In this document: piece after piece, positions 33,628-42,391 of the stretch | How positions within the stretch are numbered: the stretch's first letter is position 1 | How the letters are laid out: the number at the start of each line of letters is the position of its first letter | NCBI GenBank assembly: GCA_012797975.1 | Contig: JAAZOD010000034.1 | Span: forward strand, 1-46,999 | Length of the DNA stretch: 46,999 bases | Source: Pelolinea sp. | GTDB taxonomy: Bacteria > Chloroflexota > Anaerolineae > Anaerolineales > Anaerolineaceae | Reading direction: 5' to 3' | Notes under the pieces: model-generated | The model's database searches: none | Told to the model about the DNA's origin: nothing | What the model saw: the letters and a program-made list of their open reading frames with translations, nothing else | Made by a program: the position numbers and the translations under genes

Positions 33628-36600
33628 ATGGAACAAAAAAACAGCGATTTTCTCTTTCGTGAAGACCTATCTTCCATCGATCCGGAAGTCCAAAAATTGA
33701 TCAAACTGGAAGAAGAACGCCAGGTCAGAAAGTTGATATTCATTCCCAGTGAGAGCACGGCACCCATGAGCGTACGTACCAGTCTTTCTTCTGTATTGCA
33801 GAACCTGTACGCTGAAGGCTATCCTCCCGAGCACATGGCCACCCAGAGCGAAGCGGAAATCCTTGATTATGAGCAGCAGCTGGCGCTCTATCGCCGCTAT
33901 TCTGATCCGCGCTATTACAAAGGTGTTGAATTTGCCGATATCCTCGAATCGCTCGCCAAGCGACGTTGTGCAGAACTGTTCTGCCCTGATTTCATGAAAC
34001 CGGAAGAACTGTTTGTCAACGTTCAAGCCCTTTCCGGGGCTCCTGCCAACAACGCTGTTTACCAGGCCCTCATCACCCCCGGAACCACCATCATGGGCAT
34101 GGATTTGTTCCACGGCGGACACCTCTCCCATGGATCTCCGGTCAACCGCTCAGGGAAACTATACAATGCAGTCCATTATTCGGTGGACCCTGAAACAGAA
34201 AAGCTCAACTATGAACAGATCCTTGAACAGGCAAAACAGCTCCAACCCAAGATCATCATCTGCGGCTATTCTTCTTATCCCTGGATCCCTGACTGGCAGG
34301 AATTTCGCAAGATCGCGGATGCGGTTGGTGCTTACATGTTCGCGGATATTTCGCATATTGCCGGTTTAATCGCAGCCAATGTGGTCCCCTCTCCTGTTGG
34401 CATCGCCGACGTGATCACTTTCACCACTCACAAAACGCTGTGCGGTCCGCGCGGCGCATGCATTATCACCAAGGATGCGTCCCTGGCAAAAAAGATCGAC
34501 AAAGCGGTCTTTCCCGGTGAACAGGGCGGCCCGCATGTTCAGGTCTTCGCAGCCATGGCAACCACCTTCAAGATCGCCCGTTCGGAGAAATTCAGGGAGC
34601 TGCAGTGGCAAATTGTGGCGAATTGTAAAGCCCTCGGCGACCAGCTCGTTAAAAGAGGGCTAAGGCTGGCATTCCAAGGCACCAATTCCCATCTGTTAAA
34701 TATCGATTGCAAATCGGTGAAGGGCAAGGATGGCGCGGTCCTTTCCGGCGATATTGCCGCCCGTATCCTGGATCTGGCGGGCATCGTGGCAAATCGCAAC
34801 ACCATCCCCGGTGACACTTCTGCGTTAAAAGCAGGCGGGGTGCGCATGGGCACACCCTGGGTTTCTCAACGTGGGCTGGTAGAAAGTGATATGCAGGAGA
34901 TCGCCAATGCCATCGCTGATCTGTTCGCGGCCATCGAACCCTATTACAGCGCCGGCGGCAAAGGCGAGAACCTCAGAGCTAAAGTGAAATTCTCCGCGCT
35001 CGAAGATGCCAAGCAGCGCATTCGCACCATCGCAGAACGCGCCCAAACCGATCTCAGCATTGAAAAGCATACCTATCCTTTCTTCTATTATGCAGATGAC
35101 TATCAAGGTACAAAGAATGCGGAATTGTCGTTCTCGATTCAGGGGAAACAGGTAAGGCAGTTCTTGAATTATGTATTCCGCGAAGATATCGAACAGCTTC
35201 AAGAAAATGAATGCATGCCTGTTCAGTTCTGGGTTGAAGAAAAGCAGGTTCATGCAATGCTTGCCTATTGGGGATCGAAAAAGGGGTACGCCCTCACCGT
35301 TCCAGCGCTGACTGCCGCCCAGGTGGCCAACTGGCTGCGCGCGTTATCGGATGGGTTCGTTTATTTTGACAAGGATCTGGTGAAGAAACTGCCCGGCCCT
35401 ATTATTGTCCGTGAAACCGCATTGTCCGATAATGGAAAGGCCATTACTCCCTCAAGCAAAGACCAAAAGCCTTTCTATATCCATGATTCCTCGAAAACTG
35501 CGGATGAAAAACCGTTGCCTGAATTTCAATGGGTCGAAAATGAAAATGCCCCTCTCAAACGGACCTGCCTGTATGAGGAACATGTCAAAATGGGCGCAAA
35601 AATGGTGCCTTTTGCCGGATGGGAAATGCCGGTCTGGTACTCTTCGGTCATGGAGGAGCATGCAGCCGTCCGCAATAACGCCGGTTTATTTGACGTATCG
35701 CACATGGGTGTTTTTCTGGCAGAAGGAGCGGATGCACCAGCCTTTTTGGATAGTGTCTGCGCCAATGAGATCGCCGCACTGGAGATTGGCGAATCCTGTT
35801 ATACCCACTTCCTGGACGCTGATGCACATGTTATTGACGACACGATTGTTTACCACTATGCGCAAGATAAATATTTGGTAGTGGTCAATGCTTCCAACGA
35901 AGAAAAAGATTGGGCCTGGTTCCAGGCGGTAAGAAATGGTGCAGCCTTGATCGATCGACAGAAACCCTGGTCAGTGGCTTATGGTAGAAAGGTTATCTTG
36001 CATAACCTCAAGGATCCAGCCGAAGGAAAAGGGATGCGCGTGGATATTGCCCTGCAGGGGCCAAAATCTCGCCAGATCCTGTGTAAACTGGGCTGGGATA
36101 AAGCCGCACTGAACAAGATCAACGCCTTGAAACGCACGCAATTATGCGAAGCCGAACTGGATGGTACCAGCGTGATCGTTTCCCGCACCGGTTACACCGG
36201 CGAGAAGATGGCCTTCGAACTGTTCATCCATCCTGATAAGGTTCCCGCATTATGGAACACATTGCTTGAAAAAGGGAAAGAAACGGGCCTGCTTGCCTGC
36301 GGGCTGGGCGCTCGTGATTCCCTGCGCACCGAAGCCGGGCTTCCTCTCTACGGGCATGAAATGGGTGGAGACCTTGGCCTGGGTGTGAACGAAGCCGGTT
36401 TTTCCCTCTTTGTAAAAACCAATAAACCATGGTTCATCGGCCGAGAAGCGTATTTGCAGTCGGAAAAGGCAAGAAAAGGCGTAGTGGTGCGTTTCCGCTT
36501 CGACCAGCAGCATGTCAAAATGGCCCACCATGGTGACCCTGTATTGGACGAGCGCGGAAAGGTGATCGGCACGGTGACCAGTTGTGCGATCGATAAGGAA

Positions 36601-36774
36601 GAGTACCTTACCGGCCAGGCTTTTGTGGAAAACAAATATGCTGCGGAAGGCAGCAAAATACTGATCTACCAAAATAAGGAAGCATTGGATGATGTCCATT
36701 TCGCGGAGTTGAAGAGCGGCAACCGTATTGCACTGCCGGCTTTCGCTACCGTAGTCAGTCGATTCATGAAATAA
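33628..36774 (+). CDS. glyA-gcvT: Fused serine hydroxymethyltransferase / glycine-cleavage T-protein
   Basis: A single 1048-residue frame. Residues 1-450 are SHMT: IPSESTAPMSVR, YAEGYP (61-66), RYYKG (95-99), PLP lysine 269 in TTHKTLCGPRG, and GVRMGTPWVSQRG. Twenty-eight extra residues separate YAEGYP from RYYKG, which are adjacent in usual SHMTs. Residues about 455-640 form a domain that I do not recognise. Residues 641-1048 are GcvT: KMGAKMVPFAGWEMPVWY, GLFDVSHMG, VVNASNEEKDW, RTGYTGEK, GLGARDSLRTEAGLPLYGHE. Both halves make or use 5,10-methylene-THF, so fusion could channel the folate. GAAGGA precedes the ATG by nine bases. No frameshift or stop breaks the frame. gcvH and gcvP are not in the window. 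Confidence 0.93.
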   Translation: MEQKNSDFLFREDLSSIDPEVQKLIKLEEERQVRKLIFIPSESTAPMSVRTSLSSVLQNLYAEGYPPEHMATQSEAEILDYEQQLALYRRYSDPRYYKGVEFADILESLAKRRCAELFCPDFMKPEELFVNVQALSGAPANNAVYQALITPGTTIMGMDLFHGGHLSHGSPVNRSGKLYNAVHYSVDPETEKLNYEQILEQAKQLQPKIIICGYSSYPWIPDWQEFRKIADAVGAYMFADISHIAGLIAANVVPSPVGIADVITFTTHKTLCGPRGACIITKDASLAKKIDKAVFPGEQGGPHVQVFAAMATTFKIARSEKFRELQWQIVANCKALGDQLVKRGLRLAFQGTNSHLLNIDCKSVKGKDGAVLSGDIAARILDLAGIVANRNTIPGDTSALKAGGVRMGTPWVSQRGLVESDMQEIANAIADLFAAIEPYYSAGGKGENLRAKVKFSALEDAKQRIRTIAERAQTDLSIEKHTYPFFYYADDYQGTKNAELSFSIQGKQVRQFLNYVFREDIEQLQENECMPVQFWVEEKQVHAMLAYWGSKKGYALTVPALTAAQVANWLRALSDGFVYFDKDLVKKLPGPIIVRETALSDNGKAITPSSKDQKPFYIHDSSKTADEKPLPEFQWVENENAPLKRTCLYEEHVKMGAKMVPFAGWEMPVWYSSVMEEHAAVRNNAGLFDVSHMGVFLAEGADAPAFLDSVCANEIAALEIGESCYTHFLDADAHVIDDTIVYHYAQDKYLVVVNASNEEKDWAWFQAVRNGAALIDRQKPWSVAYGRKVILHNLKDPAEGKGMRVDIALQGPKSRQILCKLGWDKAALNKINALKRTQLCEAELDGTSVIVSRTGYTGEKMAFELFIHPDKVPALWNTLLEKGKETGLLACGLGARDSLRTEAGLPLYGHEMGGDLGLGVNEAGFSLFVKTNKPWFIGREAYLQSEKARKGVVVRFRFDQQHVKMAHHGDPVLDERGKVIGTVTSCAIDKEEYLTGQAFVENKYAAEGSKILIYQNKEALDDVHFAELKSGNRIALPAFATVVSRFMK

Positions 36775-36804
36775 AAACGAAAGATCGTTCAGGAGGAAGA
36801 GTTC

Positions 36805-38037
36805 ATGACCACATTCTGGGACAATCGGTTTGCACAAAGGACTCAGCTTATGAAGGGTTCCGCCATCCGCGAGCTGCTGAAATTCGTTGAAGATCCTGAG
36901 GTGATCTCTTTTGCAGGGGGTATGCCGGCTCCGGATGCATTTCCGATCAAGGAATTCACGGACGCCTGCAACCGGGTATTAAAAACACAAAGCAGCCAGG
37001 CCTTGCAGTATGGTTCTACCGATGGCTATCTGCCCTTGCGAGAGATGATTGCCCAACAGTCCAAACGATACGGCATTGAGGTCACTCCTGAAAATATTCT
37101 CATCACCTCCGGGTCGCAACAGGCATTGGACTTGCTGGGAAAGATCTTCATTAACCCTGGCGACCATATCGTGGTGGAAAACCCCACCTATGTCGGCGCG
37201 TTGCAGGCGCTGAACGCATACGGAGCGGAGTACATCCCTGTTCCAACCGATGAAGAAGGCATGGTCACATCAGAGTTGGAGAAAAGTCTGCGCAGCAGCC
37301 CCAAGTTCATCTACGTTCTGCCCAACTTCCAGAATCCCACCGGCGTCACCCTCTCTTTTGAACGCCGCCTGCAATTAATTGAACTCTCTGAAAAATATGG
37401 CGTCCCGATCATTGAAGATGACCCTTACGGTCAGTTGCGTTTCGAAGGTGATAACCTTCCTCCTATTGAAGTGCTCGACAGCCAGACCAGGGCGCAGGGT
37501 GGCTGCTATTCCGGGAATGTGATTTATACCAGCACCTTTTCAAAAACGCTTTCCCCCGGCATCCGCCTGGCATGGGTTATCGCCCCACCGGAGGTGATCC
37601 ACAAACTGGTTCTGGCAAAACAGGGAACCGACCTGCACACTGCCACTTTTAACCAGATGATCGCCTACGAAGTTGGCAAAAATGGTTTCATCAATGAACA
37701 TGTGAAATACATCCGCAAGATCTATAAAGAGCGGCGAGATGTCATGCTGGATACGTTGGAAGAACACATGCCGGAAGGAGTTAAATGGACCCATCCGGAA
37801 GGTGGTTTGTTCTTATGGATGACCCTGCCTGAATGCATCGATTCGCGCGAATTGTTGACCGAAGCACTGAAATTCAAGGTCGCATTCGTGCCGGGATGCT
37901 CCTTCTTTGCAGATGGCAGTCACCCCAACACCATGCGGCTGAACTTTTCCTACGCCTCACCGGATCTGATCAACGAGGGTATTGGTCGCCTGGCAAAAGC
38001 GATCAAGCAATTCATCGCCAAAGATAAAAAAGCCTAA
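36805..38037 (+). CDS. PLP-dependent aminotransferase, class I (2-aminoadipate/aromatic type)
   Basis: A 410-residue protein of fold type I. It has VISFAGGMPAPDAFP at the N-terminus, YGSTDGYLPLREMIA, the SGSQQALDLLGK cofactor loop, NFQNPTGVTLS, EDDPYGQLRF and the PLP lysine in TSTFSKTLSPGIRLAW. These are features of the LysN / 2-aminoadipate transaminase group, which also includes branched-chain and aromatic aminotransferases. The substrate is uncertain. CAGGAGGAAG lies before the ATG, 30 bases after the SHMT-GcvT stop, so the two probably share a transcript. Its stop codon overlaps the stop of the convergent kinase gene. Confidence 0.9.
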   Translation: MTTFWDNRFAQRTQLMKGSAIRELLKFVEDPEVISFAGGMPAPDAFPIKEFTDACNRVLKTQSSQALQYGSTDGYLPLREMIAQQSKRYGIEVTPENILITSGSQQALDLLGKIFINPGDHIVVENPTYVGALQALNAYGAEYIPVPTDEEGMVTSELEKSLRSSPKFIYVLPNFQNPTGVTLSFERRLQLIELSEKYGVPIIEDDPYGQLRFEGDNLPPIEVLDSQTRAQGGCYSGNVIYTSTFSKTLSPGIRLAWVIAPPEVIHKLVLAKQGTDLHTATFNQMIAYEVGKNGFINEHVKYIRKIYKERRDVMLDTLEEHMPEGVKWTHPEGGLFLWMTLPECIDSRELLTEALKFKVAFVPGCSFFADGSHPNTMRLNFSYASPDLINEGIGRLAKAIKQFIAKDKKA

Positions 38038-39749
38038 TGGTGATCCCAGATTTTAAAATCCGCTAGGATCGATTTTCCGATAAATTCCCGCAGAATGGAG
38101 TTGTCGGGGATGATATCCTGTTCAATGGGGAGGAACCAATTCAAAGAAGCCAGCAACCGCTTTGCTTCGCGGTATTCGTCCGTTCCAAAAGGTATCTGGC
38201 GCAACAGCGGTTCGGCATAAGGTTTTAAAGCAGCCAGTTCATACACCAGGGCTGAGTTAAAAATGGCATGCGCGTTTTCTTGATACGGGAAGATGTGTTC
38301 CCGCTCCCCTCGCCGCACCGATTCCCACATGGAAATGGTGCGTTGGGCGGTGAAACCGCGCGACCAGGAATCACGCACCACACGGCGCAGCATGCGCGTA
38401 TCGGTGGTGGAGATGCGGTTGAAACGGTCCAAATTAAGCTGGGTCAAGCAGGAAATATATATGCGAAAGATCTTGCGAGCCGGGAATTCGGTCAGCAAAG
38501 CAGTGTTCAAACCATGGATCCCTTCCATGATGATCACCTGATCCTTGGAGATCCTTACCACTTCTCCGGGCTCGCTGTGGCCTTCGTGAAAATTGAACTT
38601 TGGAAGCCGAACCTCTTCCCCTTTCATCAAGCGCAAGAGATCATGCTCCAATAACGTCCTGTTGACCGCTTCGAAGGCTTCAAAGTTCGGTTTCCCTTCT
38701 TCATCCAACGGTGTCTCTTCGCGGTTCACAAAATAGTTATCCATCTCCAAAGCAAAAGGTTTAATGCCATGCGTGAGGAGCTGAATGGCAAGCCGTTTTG
38801 AAAACGTTGTTTTTCCCGAAGAGGACGGACCGGCGATCAGGATCAATTTCTTTTCAGGGCTGCTGTCGGCAATCTGGGTGGCAATTTCAGCGATCTTCTG
38901 TTCGTGCAGCGCTTCGGAGACCAGAACGATCTCATGAATACCATTGTTCAACACTGCATCATTCAAGGAACCCACGCTATCAATTCCCAAACTGGTCAGC
39001 CAATCTCCGTACTGCTGGAAAATGGCACGCAGTTTCGTATATTTTGGCATCGGCAACAGCCGGGTGGGAGTTTTCCGGCGTGGATACTGCAGGATGAAAC
39101 CCTCTTCCACCGGCACTAGAGCAAACACGGCCAGAAAACCGGTGGAGGGAACCATATAACCGTGATGGTAATCACGATTGTCTTCCAGTTGATACAGCAC
39201 CAGGTCCGGTTTGTTGCGATATTTCAAAAGCTGCAGTTTATCGGCATATTTCTTTTTGGCGAAATATGCTTTTGCTTCATCCAATTCGACCAGCTCTTTC
39301 TTGATTGGCAGGTCCTGTGCCACAATCTCGCGCATGCGTTTTTCAATACGCTTTACTGCCTGCTCATTCAAAGGGGCATGGTTTTTTACCTTGCAAACAT
39401 AACCACCGCTGGGCACCGAATAATCAACGGTTAACTCCAGTCTTGGGAATACATCTTCAAAAGATGCCTGCAGCAAAAAGACCAGAGAACGCCGGTAGAT
39501 CTTCGAACCGTCCGAATCTGACATAGTGACGGGCTTTACATAAGAATCTTTTTTGATCAGAAAGGTCAGCTCCCGTAGTTCGCCATCCACCACGGCACCC
39601 ACGATGGGAGGATTTTTCCACTCGGGCAGGGCCTGCATAAACTCGATGATGGGCAGACCACGTTTTCCCCGATAAGTGCGCCCATCCGGTAAGTAGATCT
39701 CGACGGTTTCCCTGGGGGTTCCAATCTCGATGATGTTATCAGTTTTCAT
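38034..39749 (-). CDS. Uridine-kinase-like nucleoside kinase with TGS/ThrRS-like N-terminus
   Basis: A 571-residue protein. The first 80 residues resemble a TGS domain (VEIYLPDGRTYRGKRG). The next 160 resemble the second N-terminal domain of threonyl-tRNA synthetase (NRDYHHGYMVPSTGFLAVF). The C-terminal half is a P-loop kinase of the uridine kinase/phosphoribulokinase type: GPSSSGKTTFSKRL (about 307-314), DNYFVNREETPLDEEGKPNFE, HEGHSEPG and IIMEGIHGLN. The same architecture is known from Thermotoga and Firmicutes proteins annotated as nucleoside kinases. I chose the ATG at 39749; upstream in-frame codons lie in the promoter area. It converges on the aminotransferase gene. Confidence 0.88.
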   Translation of the reverse strand: MKTDNIIEIGTPRETVEIYLPDGRTYRGKRGLPIIEFMQALPEWKNPPIVGAVVDGELRELTFLIKKDSYVKPVTMSDSDGSKIYRRSLVFLLQASFEDVFPRLELTVDYSVPSGGYVCKVKNHAPLNEQAVKRIEKRMREIVAQDLPIKKELVELDEAKAYFAKKKYADKLQLLKYRNKPDLVLYQLEDNRDYHHGYMVPSTGFLAVFALVPVEEGFILQYPRRKTPTRLLPMPKYTKLRAIFQQYGDWLTSLGIDSVGSLNDAVLNNGIHEIVLVSEALHEQKIAEIATQIADSSPEKKLILIAGPSSSGKTTFSKRLAIQLLTHGIKPFALEMDNYFVNREETPLDEEGKPNFEAFEAVNRTLLEHDLLRLMKGEEVRLPKFNFHEGHSEPGEVVRISKDQVIIMEGIHGLNTALLTEFPARKIFRIYISCLTQLNLDRFNRISTTDTRMLRRVVRDSWSRGFTAQRTISMWESVRRGEREHIFPYQENAHAIFNSALVYELAALKPYAEPLLRQIPFGTDEYREAKRLLASLNWFLPIEQDIIPDNSILREFIGKSILADFKIWDHH

Positions 39750-39781
39750 AGATTTTTCACTTTTATTGTAAAATTCTATCC

Positions 39782-39793
39782 TGATTATAATCA
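39782..39793. promoter_or_regulatory. Symmetric -10 region shared by divergent kinase and lipM-like genes
   Basis: TGATTATAATCA is a perfect 12-base palindrome. It supplies TATAAT to both strands (39786-39791 on plus; 39789-39784 on minus). The plus start would lie only about 9 bases before the lipM-like ATG, so that gene has almost no leader. The -35 boxes are weak on both sides. Confidence 0.5.
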
Positions 39794-39806
39794 CTGGAAC
39801 TCATCT

Positions 39807-40628
39807 ATGGAAAAACGATTTTGGCGATTGATTGTAAATGCCCCGGCGGAGGGTGCTTGGAACATGGCTGTGGACGAAGCCATCCTAGAATCCACCGCCG
39901 GTTATCTTCAACCCACTACGCTGCGGCTATACTCCTGGAATCCATTTTGTTTATCCCTTGGCTACGCACAGCCCATTAAAGATATAAACGAACAGCGCCT
40001 CAAGGAATATGGCTGGGATTTCGTGCGCAGACCGACCGGCGGCAAAGCCATTCTGCATGCCGACGAACTCACCTACAGCATCTGTGCAGCACAGGATGAC
40101 CCACACGTGCAGGGATCGGTACTGGAAAGCTACCGGCATCTTTCCCAAGGATTGATGGCCGCTCTTCGAGGGGTGGGGTTAACTGCGAATTCGGAACCTC
40201 ATAAAGAACCTGCGGAACGCAACACGACCAAACCCATCTGTTTTGAAGTTCCATCGGATTATGAGATCACGTTGAACGGCAAGAAGATCATCGGCAGTGC
40301 ACAAGCTCGCAAAAAGAACGGTGTTCTGCAGCATGGCGCGGTGCCATTATTTGGAGACATCACCCGCATCACAGAGGTACTCCAGTACCCTGATGAAAAA
40401 GAGCGGGCAGCTTCGCGATCCTTGCTGTTAGCACATGCCACCACCCTGCAGGAACAAGCCGGTCAAAAGATCACATGGAAGGAATTAGCGCAGGCATTTC
40501 TCTGCGGATTTGAGCAGGCATTGGATGTGGAGATCAAAGTCGGCCACCTCAGCGAATTGGAAAGGCGTCGGGCAAAAGAGATACTTGCAGAAAAATACGC
40601 CAACCCGGAATGGACCCGCCGGTTATAG
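39807..40628 (+). CDS. LipM-like octanoyl/lipoyl protein transferase
   Basis: A 273-residue protein of the biotin/lipoate A/B ligase fold. Motifs: WNMAVDEAIL, YSWNPFCLSLGYAQP, RRPTGGKAILH (74-84), ELTYSI, then CFEVPSDYEI with Cys145, and GKKIIGSAQARKKNGVLQHG. A cysteine at this CF position with the GSAQ-R motif is typical of LipM-type octanoyltransferases, which form an acyl-thioester and load the GcvH lipoyl domain; LplA ligases lack it. This links it to the glycine-cleavage T-domain encoded 3 kb upstream. The gene is nearly leaderless, with no ribosome-binding site before the ATG. Confidence 0.82.
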   Translation: MEKRFWRLIVNAPAEGAWNMAVDEAILESTAGYLQPTTLRLYSWNPFCLSLGYAQPIKDINEQRLKEYGWDFVRRPTGGKAILHADELTYSICAAQDDPHVQGSVLESYRHLSQGLMAALRGVGLTANSEPHKEPAERNTTKPICFEVPSDYEITLNGKKIIGSAQARKKNGVLQHGAVPLFGDITRITEVLQYPDEKERAASRSLLLAHATTLQEQAGQKITWKELAQAFLCGFEQALDVEIKVGHLSELERRRAKEILAEKYANPEWTRRL

Positions 40629-41227
40629 CAAGTATGGCATACCTTCCCTTTCTCATTATCTTCTTGACCTTGCTCATGAGCTTGGTTTGTGTGCGTTGGC
40701 ATTTGGTTCGACAAACAAAAGCTTGTATCTTCAAGCAAAAAGACCCAGCCACCTACCGTACAGCCATTGTTTTCGGCGCGGGAGTAAATCGGGAACTCTT
40801 CCCCACCAAAGCATTATCGGATCGCCTCGATAAAACCATCCAGCTTGTCAAAGAAGGACAATTTGACCGGATTCTTCTCAGCGGTGGAAGAACCAAAACA
40901 AGCAGCGAATGTGCCATCATGCAGGCCTATCTGGTAAACCATACTATATCCCCCCAGTTATTATTATTGGATGAAGAAGGTTTTTCTACATTTGATACCT
41001 TGTTAAGGGCGAAAAATGTCTTTCATATCCAGCAAGCTGCATTGATTACACAGCGTTTTCACCTGCCGCGCGCTATTGGGATCGCAAAGATGCTGAAGAT
41101 GGATGTGGTCGGCATCCCTGCGGATCTCCAAAGATACAAACTCTCCTCGCGTATCTGGTGGTCTGTGCGGGAGGCCCTTGCCTGGATCTGGTCAGTGATC
41201 AAGGTAAAAACTCGTTCAGGTATATAA
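40610..41227 (+). CDS. DUF218 (SanA/YdcF-like) membrane-anchored protein
   Basis: A 205-residue protein, or 197 from the alternative ATG at 40634. It has one N-terminal membrane segment (AYLPFLIIFLTLLMSLVCV) and then the DUF218 domain: TAIVFGAGV, ALSDRLDKTIQLVKEGQFDRILLSGG, a TSSE acidic motif, STFDTLLRAKN and ITQRFHLPRAIGIAKML. Members are linked to envelope integrity, but the reaction is unknown. It overlaps the end of the lipM-like gene by 19 bases when started at 40610; neither start has a clear ribosome-binding site, so coupling to the upstream gene is likely. Confidence 0.82.
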   Translation: MDPPVIASMAYLPFLIIFLTLLMSLVCVRWHLVRQTKACIFKQKDPATYRTAIVFGAGVNRELFPTKALSDRLDKTIQLVKEGQFDRILLSGGRTKTSSECAIMQAYLVNHTISPQLLLLDEEGFSTFDTLLRAKNVFHIQQAALITQRFHLPRAIGIAKMLKMDVVGIPADLQRYKLSSRIWWSVREALAWIWSVIKVKTRSGI

Positions 41228-41266
41228 CTTGCAACTATGTAATGAGATAAAGAATAAGGGAACAAC

Positions 41267-42361
41267 ATGGCTTTAATAAACGGAAAGGGTTACTACATTT
41301 GGAAGATCCCCAGTTGCGAGGGAGGTGATCCTGAAGCGATCGCTTTGGTTGCCCAGCAGGCAGGATTGCAACATGTTTTCATCAAGATCGCCAATGGCAT
41401 TTATGATTACAATTTTGATTCCGCTTCAAAAAAGGATCTGGTCGCACCTGTTTGTGAGGCACTGCTGGCAAAAGGGATTCGGGTTTGGGGCTGGCATTAT
41501 GTTTTTGGTGATCTACCCAAAGAAGAAGCCAAAGCAGCCATCCGCCAGATCAGCCGGTTGCCGCTGGATGGTTATATCATCGATGCAGAGAGTGAATATA
41601 AAGACAAGTACACACCTTGCCGTATTTTCATGAATGAACTGCGCGGCGCATTGCCCGATTACCCCGTAGCCCTCAGCTCTTTTCGCTACCCGAACTACCA
41701 CATGTCTCTGCCTTGGAAGGATTTCCTCTCCAAGTGTGATTTCAATATGCCCCAAGTGTATTGGGAACAAGCACACAACCCCGGCGAGCAGTTGATGCGC
41801 AGTTTGAAGGAATTTCAACTGATCGAACCGTTCCGCCCCATCATACCTACCGGTGCAGCGTATGCCGCGGGAGGTTGGGTTCCAACCACCGATGACATCA
41901 GGTCATTTTTAGATACTGCGGTTTCTTTAAATATGCCGGCAGCCAGTTTCTGGAGCTGGGATTATTGTCGGGTGAAACTGCCTGCCATTTGGCAGGCGAT
42001 TGCCGATTATACCTGGCCTGGTTCCACCACCGTGATTCCAACCATCCCGGAATTATTCGTGGAATATTTGAGCAATAAGAACATTCCCCTCATTCTCAGT
42101 CTGTATGATGATGCAGCGGTCTTTGTGACCTCCAAACAAACCATTCAGGGGAAAAATGCTCTGAACGGTTGGTACTCTGCCCTTCTCTCCACGTTATATG
42201 CGGACGCCACATTTACGTTGGATTCATTTTCCGGTTCTGAAAGTACCATGAAAATGATCTGGAAGATCAAAACAAACGATGGCAGCACCTTTTCAATCGC
42301 TGATACGCTGGGTATACAGGAGAAAAAGATCCTGTATCACTATTCATCCATTCAGTACTAA
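41267..42361 (+). CDS. GH25-like TIM-barrel protein with C-terminal NTF2-like domain
   Basis: A 364-residue protein. Residues about 5-240 look like a glycoside-hydrolase barrel of the GH25 (lysozyme) or related type: KGYYIWKIPSCEGGDPEAIA, HVFIKIANG, VWGWHYVFGD, then DGYIIDAESEYKDKY with the clustered acids at 104-111, and FNMPQVYWEQ. Residues about 255-364 form an NTF2/SnoaL-like fold (LYDDAAVFVTSKQTIQGKNALNGWY). No signal peptide is visible, which is odd for a wall hydrolase. AAGGGA lies before the ATG. The substrate and site of action are unclear. Its stop codon lies in the terminator that follows. Confidence 0.7.
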   Translation: MALINGKGYYIWKIPSCEGGDPEAIALVAQQAGLQHVFIKIANGIYDYNFDSASKKDLVAPVCEALLAKGIRVWGWHYVFGDLPKEEAKAAIRQISRLPLDGYIIDAESEYKDKYTPCRIFMNELRGALPDYPVALSSFRYPNYHMSLPWKDFLSKCDFNMPQVYWEQAHNPGEQLMRSLKEFQLIEPFRPIIPTGAAYAAGGWVPTTDDIRSFLDTAVSLNMPAASFWSWDYCRVKLPAIWQAIADYTWPGSTTVIPTIPELFVEYLSNKNIPLILSLYDDAAVFVTSKQTIQGKNALNGWYSALLSTLYADATFTLDSFSGSESTMKMIWKIKTNDGSTFSIADTLGIQEKKILYHYSSIQY

Positions 42362-42389
42362 AAAGCCGAGGAAAAATCCTCGGCTTTTT
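42360..42389. terminator. Bidirectional intrinsic terminator (GH25-like / rpoC)
   Basis: AAAAAGCCGAGGA (42360-42372) and TCCTCGGCTTTTT (42377-42389) form a perfect 13-bp stem with an AAAA loop, flanked by A's and T's. It ends both the GH25-like gene, whose stop TAA overlaps the left arm, and rpoC on the other strand (its stop is 2 bases away). Confidence 0.92.
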
Positions 42390-42391
42390 GA

